A stretch of 64,000 nt of DNA from assembly GCA_023375785.1 (NCBI GenBank), contig SZWC01007272.1:19456-83455 (forward strand), in the 5' to 3' direction. The position numbers and the translations under genes were made by a program. This document shows positions 10,588-25,609 of the stretch, piece by piece; positions within the stretch are counted from its first letter, which is position 1; every line of letters begins with the position of its first letter. The notes beneath the pieces are model-generated. The model saw nothing but the letters and a program-made list of their open reading frames with translations. It ran no database searches and was not told the origin of the DNA. This DNA comes from Penium margaritaceum (lineage: Eukaryota; Streptophyta; Zygnematophyceae; Desmidiales; Peniaceae).

Positions 10588-13500
10588 AGTGGAACGGTGT
10601 GGCTACCATGCACAATGACCAACCAGATTAGGCATGTGCCACTTACCATGACCAAATAATGTTACTATGTGTGGTCAACGTTGACAACCCATAACATGGG
10701 TCCCGAATTGTCAGAGGGGGAAACAATGGGTTAGGAATACTAGATACCAACTACCAAGTACAACGACCTTCAGTCAGTAGTAGCACGGTGTGGCGACCAT
10801 GCACAATGACCGACCAAAGTAGGCATATGTACTGCCTTTGACCAAGAAAATCCGCTGTGTGTGGTCAACGTTTACAACTCATAATACGTGTCACAAATGG
10901 TCCGAGGGGGAAACAATAGTTTGGGAACAACAAGATTCACATAGCAAGCACAAGGGGCTTCAATACGTTGTGGCAAGGTGTGGAGACCATGCACGATGAC
11001 CAACCAAAGTAGGCATATGTCACTGACCATGAGCAAATAATGTCACTAAGTGTGGTAAACTTTGAAAACTCATAACACGAGTCACAAATGGTCAGGGTGG
11101 AAGATAATGGTTTGTGCATACTAGTTATCGACGAGCAAGTACAAATACCTTCAATATGTAGTGGCACAATGTGGCTTCAATGCACAGTGACCAATCGAAG
11201 TATGCATATGTCACTAACCATGACCAAAAAATTTCACTTCATGTGGTCAACGTTGAAAACGCATAACACGAGTCACAAATGGTCAGAGGGGAAAACAATG
11301 GGTTGAGAACATCAGTTATCAACTAGCAAGTAAAAAGACCTTCAACAAGAACTGGCACGGTATGGCTAGCGTGCACAGTGACCAACCAAAGGATGCATAT
11401 GTCACTGACTACAACCGAATAAGTCCACTATGTGTGGTCAACATTGACAACTCATAACACGAGTCACAAATGGTCAGAGGAAGAGACAATGATTTGGGAA
11501 GCCTATGTATTGACTAGAAAGGACAAAGAACTTCAATACGCAGTGGCACGGTGTGGCTTATATGCACACCAAACAACCAAACTAGGCATATGTCACTGAT
11601 CATGACCAGAGAATTTTAATATGGGTGGTCAAAGTTGACCAACCATAACACGAGTCACAAATGGTCAGGAGAGGAAACAATGCTATGGGAATATCGGTTC
11701 TCAACTACCAAGTATAACGACCTTTAGTCAGTAGTAGCACGGTGTGACTACCATGCACAATGACCAACCAAAGTAGGCATATGTACTGCCTTTGACCAAA
11801 GAAATCCACTGTGTGTGGTCAACGTTGGCAACTCATAATACGAGTCACCAATGGTAAGAGGGGGAAACAATGGTTTGGGAACACCAAGTATCACATAGCA
11901 AGCACAAGGGGCTTCAATACGCTGTGGCACGGTGTGGAGACCATGCACGATGACCAACCAAAGTAGGCATATGTCACTGATCATGCCCAAATAATATCAC
12001 TATGTGTGGTAAACTTTGACAATTCAAAGCACGAGTCACAAATGGTTAGGGTGGTAGATAATGGTTTGTGAATACTAGGTATCGACTAGCTAGTACAAAT
12101 ACCTTCAACATGTAGTGGCACAATGTGGCTTCAATGCACAGTAACCATCCAAAGTATGCATATGTCACTAACCATGACCAACAAATTTCACTTCATGTGG
12201 TCAACGTTGAAAATGCATAACACGAGTCACAAATGGTCAGAGGGGAAAACAATGGGTTGGGAACACTTGTTATCAACTAGCAAGTACAAAGACATTCAAC
12301 AAGCAGTGGCACCGTATGGCTAGCGTGCACAATGACCAACCAAAGGATGCATACGTCACTGACTACGGCCGAATACGTCCACTATGTGTGGTCAACATTG
12401 ACGATTCATAACACGAGTCACAAATGGTCAGAGGGAGAGACATTGGTTTGGGAAGCCTATGTATTGACTAGAAAGGACAAAGAACTTCAATATGTAGTGG
12501 CACGGTGTGGCTAATATGCACACCAAACAACCAAACTAGGCATATGTCACTGATCATGACCAGAGAATTTCAATATGGGTGGTCAACGTTGACCAACCAT
12601 AACACGAATCACAAACGGTCAGGACAGGAAACAATGCTATGGGAATATCGGTTCTCAAGTACCAAGTACAACGACTTTCAGTCAGTAGTAGCACGGTGTG
12701 ACTACCATGCACAATGACCGACCAAAGTAGGCATGTGTTCTGTCTTTGACCAAAGAAATCCGCTGTGTGTGGTCAATTTTTACAACTCATAATACGAGTC
12801 AAAAATGGTCAGAGGGGGAAACAATGGTTTGGGAACACCATGTATCACATAGCAAGCACAAGGGGCTTCAATACGTTGTGGTACGGTGTGGAGACCATGC
12901 ACGATGACCAACCAAAGTAGGCATATGTCACTGACCATGACCAAATAATGTCACTAAGTGTGGTAAACTTTGACAACTCACAACACGACTCACAAATGGT
13001 CAGGGTGGAAGGTAATGGTTTGTGAATACTAGTTATCGACTACCAGTACAAATACCTTTAATATGTAGTGGCACAATGTGGCTTCAATGCACAGTGACCA
13101 ACACAAGTATGCATATGTCACTGACCATGACAAGCGAATTTCACTTCATGTGGTCAACGTTGAAAATGCATAACACGAGTCACAAATGGTCAGAGGGGAA
13201 AACAATGGGTTGAGAACATCAGTTATCAACTAGCAAGTACAAAGACCTTCAACAAGCAGTGGCACGGTATGGCTAGCGTGCACAGTGACCAACCAAAGGA
13301 TGCATATGTCACTGACTACGACCGAATAAGTCCACTATGTGTGGTCAACATTGACAACTCATAACACGAGTCACAAATGGTCAGAGGGAGAGACAATGAT
13401 TTGGGAAGCCTATGTATTGACTAGAAAGGACAAAGAACTTCAATATGTAGTGGCACGGTGTGGCTAATATGCACACCAAACAACCAAACTAGGCATATGT

Positions 13501-13829
13501 CACTGATCATGACCGGAGAATTTCAATATGGGTGGTCAACGTTGACCAACCATAACACGAGTCACAAACGGTCATGAGAGGAAACAATGCTATGGGAATA
13601 TCGGTTCTCAACTACCAAGTACAACGACCTTCAGTCAGTAGTAGCACGGTGTGGCTACCATGCACAATGACCTATCCAAGTAGGCATACATCACTGCTCA
13701 TGACCAAAGAAGTTTAGTGTGTGTGGTCAACGTTCACAACTCATAATACAAGTAAAAATGGGCAGAGGGAGAAACACTGGTTTGGGAATACTTGGTATCG
13801 ACTAGCAAGTACAAAGACCTTCGATAAGT
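10588..13829. repeat. Satellite block 4: H-C-D-E, two regular units, A-B-F
   Basis: H, C, D and E finish the long unit begun at 9347, whose total span is 2004 bp. Regular units follow at 11351 and 12305, then A (13258), B and F. Nothing else is seen. Confidence 0.93.
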
Positions 13830-14498
13830 GGTGGCACGGTGTGGCTACCATGCACAATGACCAACCAAAGTATTCTTGTATCACTGAATATCATAAAAAG
13901 AGTTTCACTGTATGTTGTCAACTTTCCTTCTTACGGCTGGTCAATCGGAGCAATGGTTGAGAGGTTATTCAAGCTCGAAGTTGCAAAATTCAAAATTTTG
14001 TCTGCGTTAAATTTTTATGAATAAACTAATTTTGTTATCATTCATAATTTTGAAAACTACCCTTTAATCTTACACCCCCTTATTTTATGCCCTTTACCCA
14101 TAGGAACCCTTATAATGTCATTTGGACATCATATGAACACCATGCGAGTTGGCTTAATGCTTATAGAGTTAGATTCTGGAGCGTTAGGTCCTAGGTTTGA
14201 ATCCTCGTACGCGCAATATACAATAGGCTCGCCACCTGGGGGGCGGTGGGGGGACGGCCGTGTTGTGATACCTCAACTCTACCTTCGAGCTTAAGCCGTG
14301 GGGGGGAAGGGGGGGTGTCATAACGGGTCACAAATCTGTCCTCCAGGTCGTCCACGGAACATCGCTCTAGGGGGGGGTGGGAGGGAGTATTCCAAAGAAG
14401 GCGCCTACGCGTAACAAATCAACAAAATCCGACCTGGTGTCAATGGGAGAAACCTTTTGCTATTTCTTGACTAGCAAGTGCAAATACTTTCAACAAGT
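13830..14498 (+). repeat. Insert-bearing monomer G*, copy 4
   Basis: A-box 14150-14160 (TGGCTTAATGC, one change), B-box 14194-14204, G4 motif 14370-14385 (G8-T-G3-A-G3). It shares the GCGTTAGGTCC variant with copy 3, marking the two as close relatives. Confidence 0.88.
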
Positions 14499-16597
14499 AG
14501 TGGAACGGTGTGGCTACCATGCACAATGACCAACCAGATTAGGCATGTGCCACTTACCATGACCAAATAACTTTACTATGTGTGGTCAATGTTGACAACC
14601 CATAATATGGGTCCCGAATTGTCAGAGGGGGAAACAATGGGTTGGGAATACTAGATACCAACTACCAAGTACAACGACCTTCAGTCAGTAGTAGCACGGT
14701 GTGGCGACCATGCACAATGACCGACCAAAGTAGGCATATGTACTGCCTTTGACCAAGGAAATCCGCTGTGTGTGGTCAACGTTTACAACTCATAATATGA
14801 GTCACAAATGGTCCGAGGGGGAAACAATGGTTTGGGAACACCATGTATCACATAGCAAGCACAAAGGGCTTCAATACGTTGTGGCACGGTGTGGAGACCA
14901 TGCACGATGACCAACCAAAGTAGGCATATGTCACTGACCATGAGCAAATAATGTCACAAAGTGTGGAAAACTTTGACAACTCATAACACGAGTCACAAAT
15001 GGTCAGGGTGGAAGATAATGGTTTGTGCATACTAGTTATCGACTAGCAAGTACAAACACCTTCAATATGTAGTCGCACAATGTGGCTTCAATGCACAGTG
15101 ACCAACCAAAGTATGCATATGTCACTGACCATTACGAACGAATTTCACTTCATGTGGTCAACGTTTAAAATGCATAACATGAGTCACAAATGGTCAGAGG
15201 GGAAAACAATGGGTTGAGAACATCAGTTATCAACTAGCAAGTACAAAGACCTTCAACAAGCAGTGGCACGGTATGGCTAGCGTGCACAGTGACCAACCAA
15301 AGGATGCATATGTCACTGACTACGACCGAATAAGTCCACAATGTGTGGTCAACATTGACAAATCATAACAGGAGTCACAAATGGTCAGAGGGAGAGACAA
15401 TGATTTGGGAAGCCAATGTATTGACTAGAAAGGACAAAGAACTTCAATACGCAGTGGCACGGTGTGGCTTATATGCACACCAAACAACCAAACTAGGCAT
15501 ATGTCATTGATCATGACCACAGAATTTCAATATGGGTGGTCAACGTTGACCAACCATAACACGAGTCACAAACGTTCAGGACAGGAAACAATGCTATGGG
15601 AATATCGGTTCTCAACTACCAAGTACAACGACCTTCAGTCAGAAGTAGCACGGTGTGGCTACCATGCACAATGACCGACCAAAGTAGGCATATGTCACTG
15701 ACCATTAGCAAATAATGTCACAAAGTGTGGTAAACTTTGACAACTCACAACACGACTCACAAATGGTCAGGGTGGAAGGCAATGGTTTGTGAATACTAGT
15801 TAACGACTAGCAAGTACAAATACCTTTTATATGTAGTGGCACAATGTGGCTTCAATGCACAGTGACCAATCAAAGTATGCATATGTCACTGACCATGACG
15901 AACGAATTTCACTTCATGTGGTCAATGTTGAAAACGCATAACACGAGTCACAAATGGTCAGAGGGGAAAACAATGGGTTGAGAACATCAGTTATCAACTA
16001 GCAAGTACAAAGACCTTCAACAAGCAGTGGCACGGTATGGCTAGCGTGCACAGTGACCAACCAAAGGATGCATATGTCACTGACTATGACCGAATAAGTC
16101 CACTATGTGTGGTCAACATTGACAACTCATAACACGAGTCACAAATGGTCAAAGGGAGAGACAATGATTTGGGAAGCCTATGTATTGACTAGAAAGGACA
16201 AAGAACTTCAATACGCAGCCCACGGTGTGGCTTATATGCACACCAAACAACCAAACTAGGCATATGTCACTGATCATGACCAGAGAATTTCAATATGGGT
16301 GGTCAATGTTGACCAACCATAACACGAGTCACAAACGGTCTGAAGAGGAAACAATGCTATGGGAATATCGGTTCTCAACTACCAAGTACAACGACCTTCA
16401 GTCAGTAGTAGCACGGTGTGGCTACCATGCACAATGACCTACCCAAGTAGGCATACATCACTGCTCATGACCAAAGAAGTTTAGTGTGTGTGGTCAATGT
16501 TCACAACTCATAATACAAGTAGCAAATGCGCAGAGGGAGAAACAATGGTTTGGGAATACTTGGTATCGACTAGCAAGTACAAAGATCTTCGATAAGT
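14499..16597. repeat. Satellite block 5: H-C-D-E, one four-monomer unit, A-B-F
   Basis: The unit starting at 15262 is only 764 bp (A-B-D-E). Its B runs into a D-type body, so the C monomer is missing, as expected from unequal exchange. The next long unit starts at A 16026. Confidence 0.9.
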
Positions 16598-17262
16598 GGT
16601 GGTACGGTGTGGCTTCCATGCACAATGACCAACCAAAGTATTCTTGTATCACTGAATATCATAAAAAGAGTTTCACTGTGTGTTGTCAACTTTCCTTTTT
16701 ACGGCTGGTCAATCGGAGCAATGGTTGAGAGGTTATTCAAGCTCGAAGTTGCAAAATTCGAAATTTCGTCTGTGTCAGATTTTTATGAATAAACTAAATT
16801 TGTTATCATTCATAATTTTGAAAACTACCCTCTAATCTTACACCCCCTTATTTTATGCCCTTTACCCATAGGAACCCTTATAATGTCATTTGGATATCAT
16901 ATGAACACCATGCGAGTTGGCTTAGTGATTATAGAGTTAGATTCTAGAGCGATAGGTCCTAGGTTTGAATCCTCGTACGCGCAATATACAATAGGCTCAC
17001 GACCTGGGGGGAGGGGGGGCGGCCGTGTTGTGATACCTCAACTCTACCTTCGAGCCAAAGCCGTGGGGGGGTAGGGGGGTGTCATAATGTAGTCGCAAAT
17101 CTGTCCTCCAAGTCGTCCACGGAACATCCCTCCAGGGGGGGTGGGAGGGAGTATTCCAATGAAGGCACCTACGCGTAACAAATCAACAAAAACCGACCTG
17201 GTGTCAAAGGGAGGAACCTTTTGCTATTTATTGACTAGCAAGTGCATATACTTTCAACAAGT
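16598..17262 (+). repeat. Insert-bearing monomer G*, copy 5
   Basis: A-box 16918-16928 (TGGCTTAGTGA), B-box 16962-16972, G4 motif 17135-17149 (G7-T-G3-A-G3). Same junctions as the other copies. Confidence 0.88.
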
Positions 17263-18598
17263 AGTGGAACGGTGTGGCTACCATGCACAATGACCAACCA
17301 GATTAGGCATGTGCCACTTACCATGATTAAATACTTTTACTATGTGTGGTCAACGTTGACAACCCATAACATGGGTCCCGAATTGTCAGAGGGGGAAACA
17401 ATGGGTTGGGAATACTAGATACCAACTACCAAGTACAACGACCTTCAGTCAGTAGTAGCACGGTGTGGCGACCATGCACAATGAACGACCAAAGTAGGCA
17501 TATGTACTGCCTTTGACCAAAGAAATCCGCTGTGTGTGGTCAACATTTACAACTCATTATACGAGTCACAAATGGTGAGAGGGGGAAACAATGGTTTGGG
17601 AACACCAAGTATCACATAGCAAGCACAAGGGGCTTCAATACGTTGAGGCACGGTGTGTAGAACATGCACGATGACCAACAAAAGTAGGCATATGTCACTG
17701 ACCATGAGCAAATAATGTCACAAAGTGTGGTAAACTTTGACAACTCATAACACGAGTCACAAATTGTCAGGGTGGAAGATAATGGTTTTTGCATACTAGT
17801 TATTGACTAGCAAGTACAAACACCTTCAATATGTAGTGGCACAATGTGGCTTCAATGCACAGTGACCAACCAATGTACGCATATGTCATTGACCATGACG
17901 AACGAATTTCACTTCATGTGGTCAACGTTGAAAACGCATAACACGAGTCACGAATGGTCAGAGGGGAAAACAATGGGTTGAGAACATCAGTTATCAACTA
18001 GCATGTACAAAGACCTTCAACAAGCAGTGGCACGGTATGGCTAGCGTGCACAGTGACCAACCAAAGGATGCATATGTCACTGACTACGACCGAATGAGTC
18101 CACTATGTGTGGTCAACATTGACAACTCATAACACAAGTCACAAATGGTCAGAGGGAGAGACAATGATTTGGGAAGCCTATGCATTGACCAGAAAGGACA
18201 AAGAACTTCAATACGCAGTGGCACAGTGTAGCTTATATGCACACCAAACAACCAAACTAGGCATATGTCACTGATCATGACCGGAGAATTTCAATATGGG
18301 TGGTCAACGTTGACCAACCATAACACGAGTCACAAATGGTCAGGAGAGGAAGCAATGCTATGGGAATATCGGTTCTCAACTACCAAGTACAACGACCTTC
18401 AGTCAGTAGTAGCACGGTGTGGCTACCATGCACAATGACCTACCCAAGTAGGCATACATCACTGCTCATGACCAAAGAATTTTAGTGTGTGTGGTCAACG
18501 TTCACAACTCATAATACAAGTAAGAAATAGGCAGAGGGAGAAACAATGGTTTGGGAATACTTGGTATTGACTAGCAAGTACAAAGACCTTCGATAAGT
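17263..18598. repeat. Satellite block 6: H-C-D-E then A-B-F
   Basis: Two long units lie back to back here: the A monomers at 16026 and 18026 are 2000 bp apart, with no short unit between the inserts. Confidence 0.92.
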
Positions 18599-19268
18599 GG
18601 TGGCACGGTGTGGCTACCATGCTCAATGACCAACCAAAGTATTCTTGTATCACTGAATATCATAAAAAGAGTTTCACTGCGTGTTGTCAACTTTACTTCT
18701 TACGGCTGGTCAATCAGAGCAATGGTTGAGAGGTTATTCAAGCTCAAAGTTGCAAATTTCGAAATCTCGTCTGCGTCAAATTTTTATAAATAAACTAAAT
18801 TTGTTATCATTCATAATTTTGAAAACTACCCTCTAATCTTACGCCCCCTTATTTTATGCCCTTTACCCATAGGAACCCTTATAATGTCATTTGGACATCA
18901 TGTGAACACCATGCGAGTTGGCTTAGTGCTTATAGAGTTAGATTCTGGAGCGATAGGTCCTAGGTTTGAATCCTCGCACGTGCAATATACAATAGGCTCG
19001 CGACCTGGGGGGGGGGGGGGGGGGGGGCCGTGTTGTGATACCTCAACTCTACCTTTGAGCTTAAGCCGTGGGAGGGTAGGGGGGATGTCATAATGCGGTC
19101 ACAAATCTGTCCTCCAGGTCGTCCACGGAACATCCCTCCAGGGGGGGTGGGAGGGAGTATTCCAATGAAGGCACCTACGCGTAACAAATCAACAAAAACC
19201 GACCTGGTGTCAAAGGGAGAAACCTTTTGCTATTTATTGACTAGCAAGTGCAAATACTTTCAACAAGT
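18599..19268 (+). repeat. Insert-bearing monomer G*, copy 6, with 21-G run
   Basis: A-box 18919-18929, B-box 18963-18973, an uninterrupted run of 21 G at 19007-19027, and a G4 motif at 19141-19155. It is followed by an F/A chimera rather than H. Confidence 0.88.
19007..19027 (+). repeat. G21 homopolymer
   Basis: Twenty-one consecutive G on the plus strand, in the slot where other copies have about 9-14. A run of the same length occurs at 45280-45300. Its length should be treated as uncertain because homopolymers are hard to sequence. Confidence 0.8.
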
Positions 19269-20605
19269 AGTGGAACGGTGTGGCTACCATGCACAATGAC
19301 CTACCCAAGTACGCATACATCACTGCTCATGACCAAAGACGTTTAGTGTGTGTGGTCAACGTTCACAAGTCATAATACAAGTAAGAAATAGGCAGAGGGA
19401 GAAACAATGGTTTGGGAATACTTGGTATTGACTAGCAAGTACAAAGACCTTCAATAAGCAGTGGCACGGTATGGCTAGCGTGCACAGTGACCAACCAAAG
19501 GATGCATATGTCACTCACTACGACCGAATAAGTCCACTATGGGTGGTCAACATTGACAACTCATAACACGAGTCACAAATGATCAGGGTGGAAGATAATG
19601 GTTTGTGCATACTAGTTATCGACTAGCAAGTACAAATACCTTCACTATGTAGTGGCACAATGTGGCTTCAATGCACAGTGACCAACCGAAGTATGCATAT
19701 GTCACTGACCATGACGAACGAATTTCACTTCATGTGGTCAACGTTGAAAATGCATAACACGAGTCACAAATGGTCAGGAGAGGAAGCAATGCTATGGGAA
19801 TATCGGTTCTCAACTACCAAGTACAACGACCTTCAGTCAGTAGTAGCACGGTGTGGCTACCATGCACAATGACCTACCCAAGTACGCATACATCACTGCT
19901 CATGACCAAAGACGTTTAGTGTGTGTGGTCAACGTTCACAAGTCATAATACAAGTAAGAAATAGGCAGAGGGAGAAACAATGGTTTGGGAATACTTGGTA
20001 TTGACTAGCAAGTACAAAGACCTTCAATAAGCAGTGGCACGGTATGGCTAGCGTGCACAGTGACCAACCAAAGGATGCATATGTCACTCACTACGACCGA
20101 ATAAGTCCACTATGGGTGGTCAACATTGACAACTCATAACACGAGTCACAAATGATCAGGGTGGAAGATAATGGTTTGTGCATACTAGTTATCGACTAGC
20201 AAGTACAAATACCTTCACTATGTAGTGGCACAATGTGGCTTCAATGCACAGTGACCAACCGAAGTATGCATATGTCACTGACCATGACGAACGAATTTCA
20301 CTTCATGTGGTCAACGTTGAAAACGCATAACACGAGTCGCAAATGGTCAGGGTGGAAGATAATGGTTTGTGCATACTAGTTATCGACTAGCAAGTACAAA
20401 TACCTTCAATATGTAGTGGCACAATGTGGCTTCAATGCACAGTGACCAACCGAAGTATGCATATGTCACTGACCATGACGAACGAATTTCACTTCATGTG
20501 GTCAACGTTGAAAACGCATAACACGAGTCGCAAATGGTCAGAGGGGAAAATAATGTGTTGAGAACATCAGTTATCAACTAGCAACTACAAAGACCTTCAA
20601 CAAGC
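19269..20605. repeat. Recently shuffled tract: 573-bp exact duplication plus 191-bp duplication
   Basis: A three-monomer block (F/A chimera, A/D chimera, E) from about 19279 to 19748 recurs without visible change 573 bp downstream. It begins with the same F variant (TAAGAAATAGGCAGAGG) that precedes copy 6. Further on, a D/E junction repeats with a 191-bp offset, sharing the private variant CACGAGTCGC (about 20330 and 20521). Confidence 0.88.
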
Positions 20606-23600
20606 AGTGGCACAGTATGGCTAGCGTACACAGTGACCAACCAAAGGATGCATATGTCACTGACTACGACCGAATAAGTCCACTATGTGTGGTCAACATT
20701 GACAACTCATAACACGAGTCACAAATGGTCAGAGGGAGAGAGAATGATTTGGGAAGCCTATGTATTGACTAGAAAGGACAAAGAACTTCAATACGCAATG
20801 GCACGGTGTGGCTTATATGCACACCAAACAACCAAACTAGGCATATTTCACTGATCATGACCAGAGAATTTCAATATGGATGGTCAACGTTGACCAACCA
20901 TAACACGAGTCACAAACAGGCAGGACAGGAAACAATGATATGGGAATATCGGTTCTCAACTACCAAGTACAACGACCTTCAGTCAGTAGTAGCACGGTGT
21001 GGCTACCATGCACAATGACCGACCAAAGTAGGCATATGTACTGCCTTTGACCAAAGAAATCTGCTCTGTGTGGTCAACGTTTACAACTCATAATACGAGT
21101 CACCAATGGTCATAGGGGGAAACAATGGTTTCGGAACACCAAGTATCACATAGCAAGCACAAGGGGCTTCAATACGTTGTGGCACGGTGTGGAGACCATG
21201 CATGATGACCAACCAAAGTAGGCATATGTCACTGACCATGAGCAAATAATGTCACTAAGTGTGGTAACTTTGACAACTCATAACACGAGTCACAAATGAT
21301 CAGGGTGGAAGATAATGGTTTGTGCATACTAGTTATTGAATAGCAAGTACAAATACCTTCAATATGCAGTGGCACAATGTGGCTTCAATGCACAGTGACC
21401 AACCAAAGTATGCATATGTCACTAACCATGACCAACAAATTTCACTTCATGTGGTCAACGTTGAAAATGCATAACACGAGTCACAAATGGTCAGAGGGGA
21501 AAAAAATGGGTTGGGAACACTAGTTATCAACTAGCAAGTACAAAGACCTTCAATAAGCAGTGGCACGGTATGGCTAGCGTGCACAGTGACCAACCAAAGG
21601 GATGCATACGTCCCTGACTACGACCGAATAAGTCCACTATGTGTGGTCAACATTGACAACTCATAACACGAGTCACAAATGGTCAGAGGGAGAGACAATG
21701 ATTTAAGAAGCAAATGTATTGACTAGAAAGGTCAAAGAACTTCAATACGTAGTGGCACGGTGTGGCTTATGTGCACACCACATAACCAAACTAGGCATAT
21801 GTCACTGATCATGACCACAGAATTCCAATATGGGTGGTCAATCTTGACCAACCATAACACGAGTCACAAACGGTCAGGAGAGGAAACAATGCTATGGGAA
21901 TATCGGTTCTCAAGTACCAAGTACAACGACCTTCAGTAAGTAGTAGCACGGTGTGACTACCATGCACAATGAACGACCAAAGTAGGCATATGTACTTCTT
22001 TTGACCAAAGAAATCCACTGTGTGTGGTCAACGTTGACAACTCATAATACGAGTCACAAATGGTCAGAGGCGGAAAAAATGGTTTGGGAACACCAAGTAT
22101 CAAATAGCAAGCACAAGGGGCTTCAATACGCTGTGGCACGGTGTGGAGACCATGCACGATGAACAACCAAAGTAGGCATATGTCACTGATCATGCCCAAA
22201 TAATGTCACTAAGTGTGGTAAACTTTGACAACTCATAACACGAGTCACAAATGGTCAGGGTGTTAGATAATGGTTTGTGAATACTAGGTATCGACTAGCA
22301 AGTACAAATACCTTCAATATGTAGTGGCACAATGTGGCTTCAATGCACAGTAACAAACCAAAGTATGCATATGTCACTAACCATGACAAACAAATTTCAC
22401 TTCATGTGGTCAACGTTGAAAACGCATAACACGAGTCACAAATGGTCAGAGGGGAAAACAATGGATTGGGAACACTAGTTATTAACTAGCAAGTACAAAG
22501 ACCTTCAACAAGCAGTGGCACCGTATGGCTAGCGTGCATAGTGACCAACCAAAGGATGTATACGTCACTGACTACGGCCGAATAGGTCCACAATGTGTGG
22601 TCAACATTGACAACTCATAACACGAGTCACAAATGGTCAGAGGGAGAGACAATGGTCTGGGAAGCCTAAGTATTGACTAGAAAGGACAAAGAACTTCAAT
22701 ACGTAGTGGCACGATGTGGCTAATATGCACACCAAACAACCAATTAGGCATATGTCACTGATCATGACCAGAGAATTTCAATATGGGTGGTCAACATTGA
22801 CCAACCATAACACGAGTCACAAACGGTCAGGACAGGAAACAATGCTATGGGAATATCGGTTCTCAACTACCAAGTACAACGCCTTTCAGTCAGTAGTAGC
22901 ACGGTGTGGCTACCATGCACAATGACCGACCAAAGTAGGCATATGTACCGCCTTTGACCAAAGAAATCCGCTGTGTGTGGTCAACGTTTACAACTCATAA
23001 TATGAGTCACAAATGGTCAGAGGGGGAAACAATGGTTTGGGAACACCATGTATCACATAGCAAGCACAAGGGGCTTCAATACGTTGTGGCACGGTGTGGA
23101 GACCATGCACGATGACCAATCAAAGTAGGCATATGTCAGTGACCATGACCAAATAATGCCACTAAGTGTGGTAACCTTTGACAACTCACAAAACGACTCA
23201 CAAATGGTCAGGGTGGAACGTAATGGTTTATGAATACTAGTTATCGACTAGCAAGTACAAATACCTTTAATATGTAGTGGCACAATGTGGCTTCAATGCA
23301 CAGTGACCAACCAAAGTATGCATATGTCACTGACCATGACGAATGAATTTCACTTCATGTGGTCAACGTTGAAAACGCATAACACGAGTCACAAATGGTC
23401 AGAGGGGAAAACAATGGGTTGAGAACATCAGTTATCAACTAGCAAGTACAAAGACCTTCAACAAGCAGTGGCACGGTATGGCTAGCGTGCACAGTGACCA
23501 ACCAAAGGATGCATATGTCACTCACTACGACCGAATAAGTCCACTATGTGTGGTCAACATTGACAACTCATAACACGAGTCACAAATGGTCAAAGGGAGA

Positions 23601-24039
23601 GACAATGATTTGGGAAGCCTATGTATTGACTAGAAAGGACAAAGAACTTCAATACGCAGTGGCACGGTGTGGCTTATATGCACACCAAACAACCAAACAA
23701 GGCATATTTCACTGATCATGACCAGAGAATTTCAATATGGGTGGTCAACGTTGACCAACCATAACACGAGTCACAAACGGTCAGGAGAGGAAACAATGCT
23801 ATTGGAATATCGGTTCTCAACTACCAAGTACAACGACCTTCAGTTAGTAGTAGCACGGTGTGGCTACCATGCACAATGACCTACCCAAGTACGCATACAT
23901 CACTGCTCATGACCAAAGAAGTTTAGTGTGTGTGGTCAACGTTCACAACTCATAATACAAGTAAAAAATGGGCAGAGGGAGAAACAATGGTTTGGGAGTA
24001 CTTGGTATCGACTAGCAAGTACAAAGACCTTTGATAAGT
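20606..24039. repeat. Satellite block 7: three regular units then A-B-F
   Basis: Regular units start at 20606, 21559 and 22514. A (23467), B and F lead into the next insert. No gene is seen. Confidence 0.93.
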
Positions 24040-24705
24040 GGTCGCACGGTGTGGCTACCATGCACAATGACCAACCAAAGTATTCTTGTATCACTGAATA
24101 TCATAAAAAGAGTTTCACTGTGTGTTGTCAACTTTCCTTCTTACGGCTGGTCAATCAGAGCAATGGTTGAGAGGTTGTTCAAGCTCGAAGTTGCAAAATT
24201 TGAAATTTCGTCTGCGTTAAATTTTTATGAATAAACTAAATTTGTTATCATTCATAATCTTGAAAACTACCCTCTAATCTTACAACCCCTTATTTTATGC
24301 CCTTTACCCATAGGAACCCTTATAATGTCATGTGGACATCATATGAACACCATGCGAGTTGGCTTAGTGCTTATAGAGTTAGATTCTGGAGCGATAGGTC
24401 CTAGGTTTTAATCCTCGTACGTGCAATATAAAATAGGCTTGTGACCTGGGGGGGGGGGGGGCGGCCGTGTTGTGATACCTCAACTCTACCTTTGAGCCTA
24501 AGCCGTGGGGGGGTAGGGGGGGTGTCATAATGCGGTCGCAAATCTGTCCTCCAGGTCGTCCACGGAACATCCCTCCAGGGGGGGTGGGAGGGAGTATTCC
24601 GGTGAAGGCACCTACGCGTAACAAATATACAAAAACCAACCTGGTGTCAAAGGGAGAAACCTTTTGCTATTTATTGACTAGCAAGTGCAAATACATTCAA
24701 CAAGT
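24040..24705 (+). repeat. Insert-bearing monomer G*, copy 7 (altered B-box subfamily)
   Basis: A-box 24360-24370. The B-box position 24404-24414 reads GGTTTTAATCC, which loses the conserved G and creates a T4 run. G4 motif 24578-24592. Copies 8 and 15 share this change and the nearby CGTACGTGC variant. Confidence 0.87.
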
Positions 24706-25609
24706 AGTGGAACGGTGTGGCTATCATGCACAATGACCAACCAGATTAGGCATGTGCCACATACCATGACCAAATAATTTTACTATGTGTGGTCAACGTT
24801 GACAACCTATAATATGGGTCCCGAATTGTCAGAGGGGGAAATAATGGGTTGGGAATACTAGATACCAACTACCAAGTACAACGACCTTCAGTCACTAGTA
24901 GCACGGTGTGGCGACCATGCACAATGACCGACCAAAGTAGGCATATGTACTGCCTTTGACCAAAGAAATCCGCTGTGTGTAGTCAACGTTTACAACTCAT
25001 AATACGAGTCACAAATGGTCAGAGGGGGAAACAATGGTTTGGGAACACCAAGTATCACATAGCAAGCACAAGGGGCTTCAATACGTTGTGGAACGGTGTG
25101 GAGACCATGCACGATGACCAACCAAAGTAGGAATATGTCACTGACCATGAGCAAATAATGTCACAAAGTGTGGTAAACTTTGACAACTCATAACACGAGT
25201 CACAAATGGTCAGGAAGGAAGATAATGGTTTGTGCATACTAGTTATCGACTAGCAAGTACAAATACCTTCAATATGTAGTGGCACAATGTGGCTTCAATG
25301 CACAGTGACCAACCGAAGTATGCTTATGTCACTGACCATGACGAACGAATTTCACTTCATGTGGTCAACGTTGAATTCGCATAACACGAGTCACAAATGG
25401 TCAGAGGGGAAAACAATGGGTTGAGAACATCAGTTATCAACTAGCAAGTACAAAGACCTTCAACAAGCAGTGGCACGGTATGGCTAGCGTGCACAGTGAC
25501 CAACCAAAGGATGCATATGTCACTGACTACGACCGAATAAGTCCACTATGTGTGGTCAACATTGACAACTCATAACACGAGTCACAAATGGTCAGAGGGA
25601 GAGACAATG

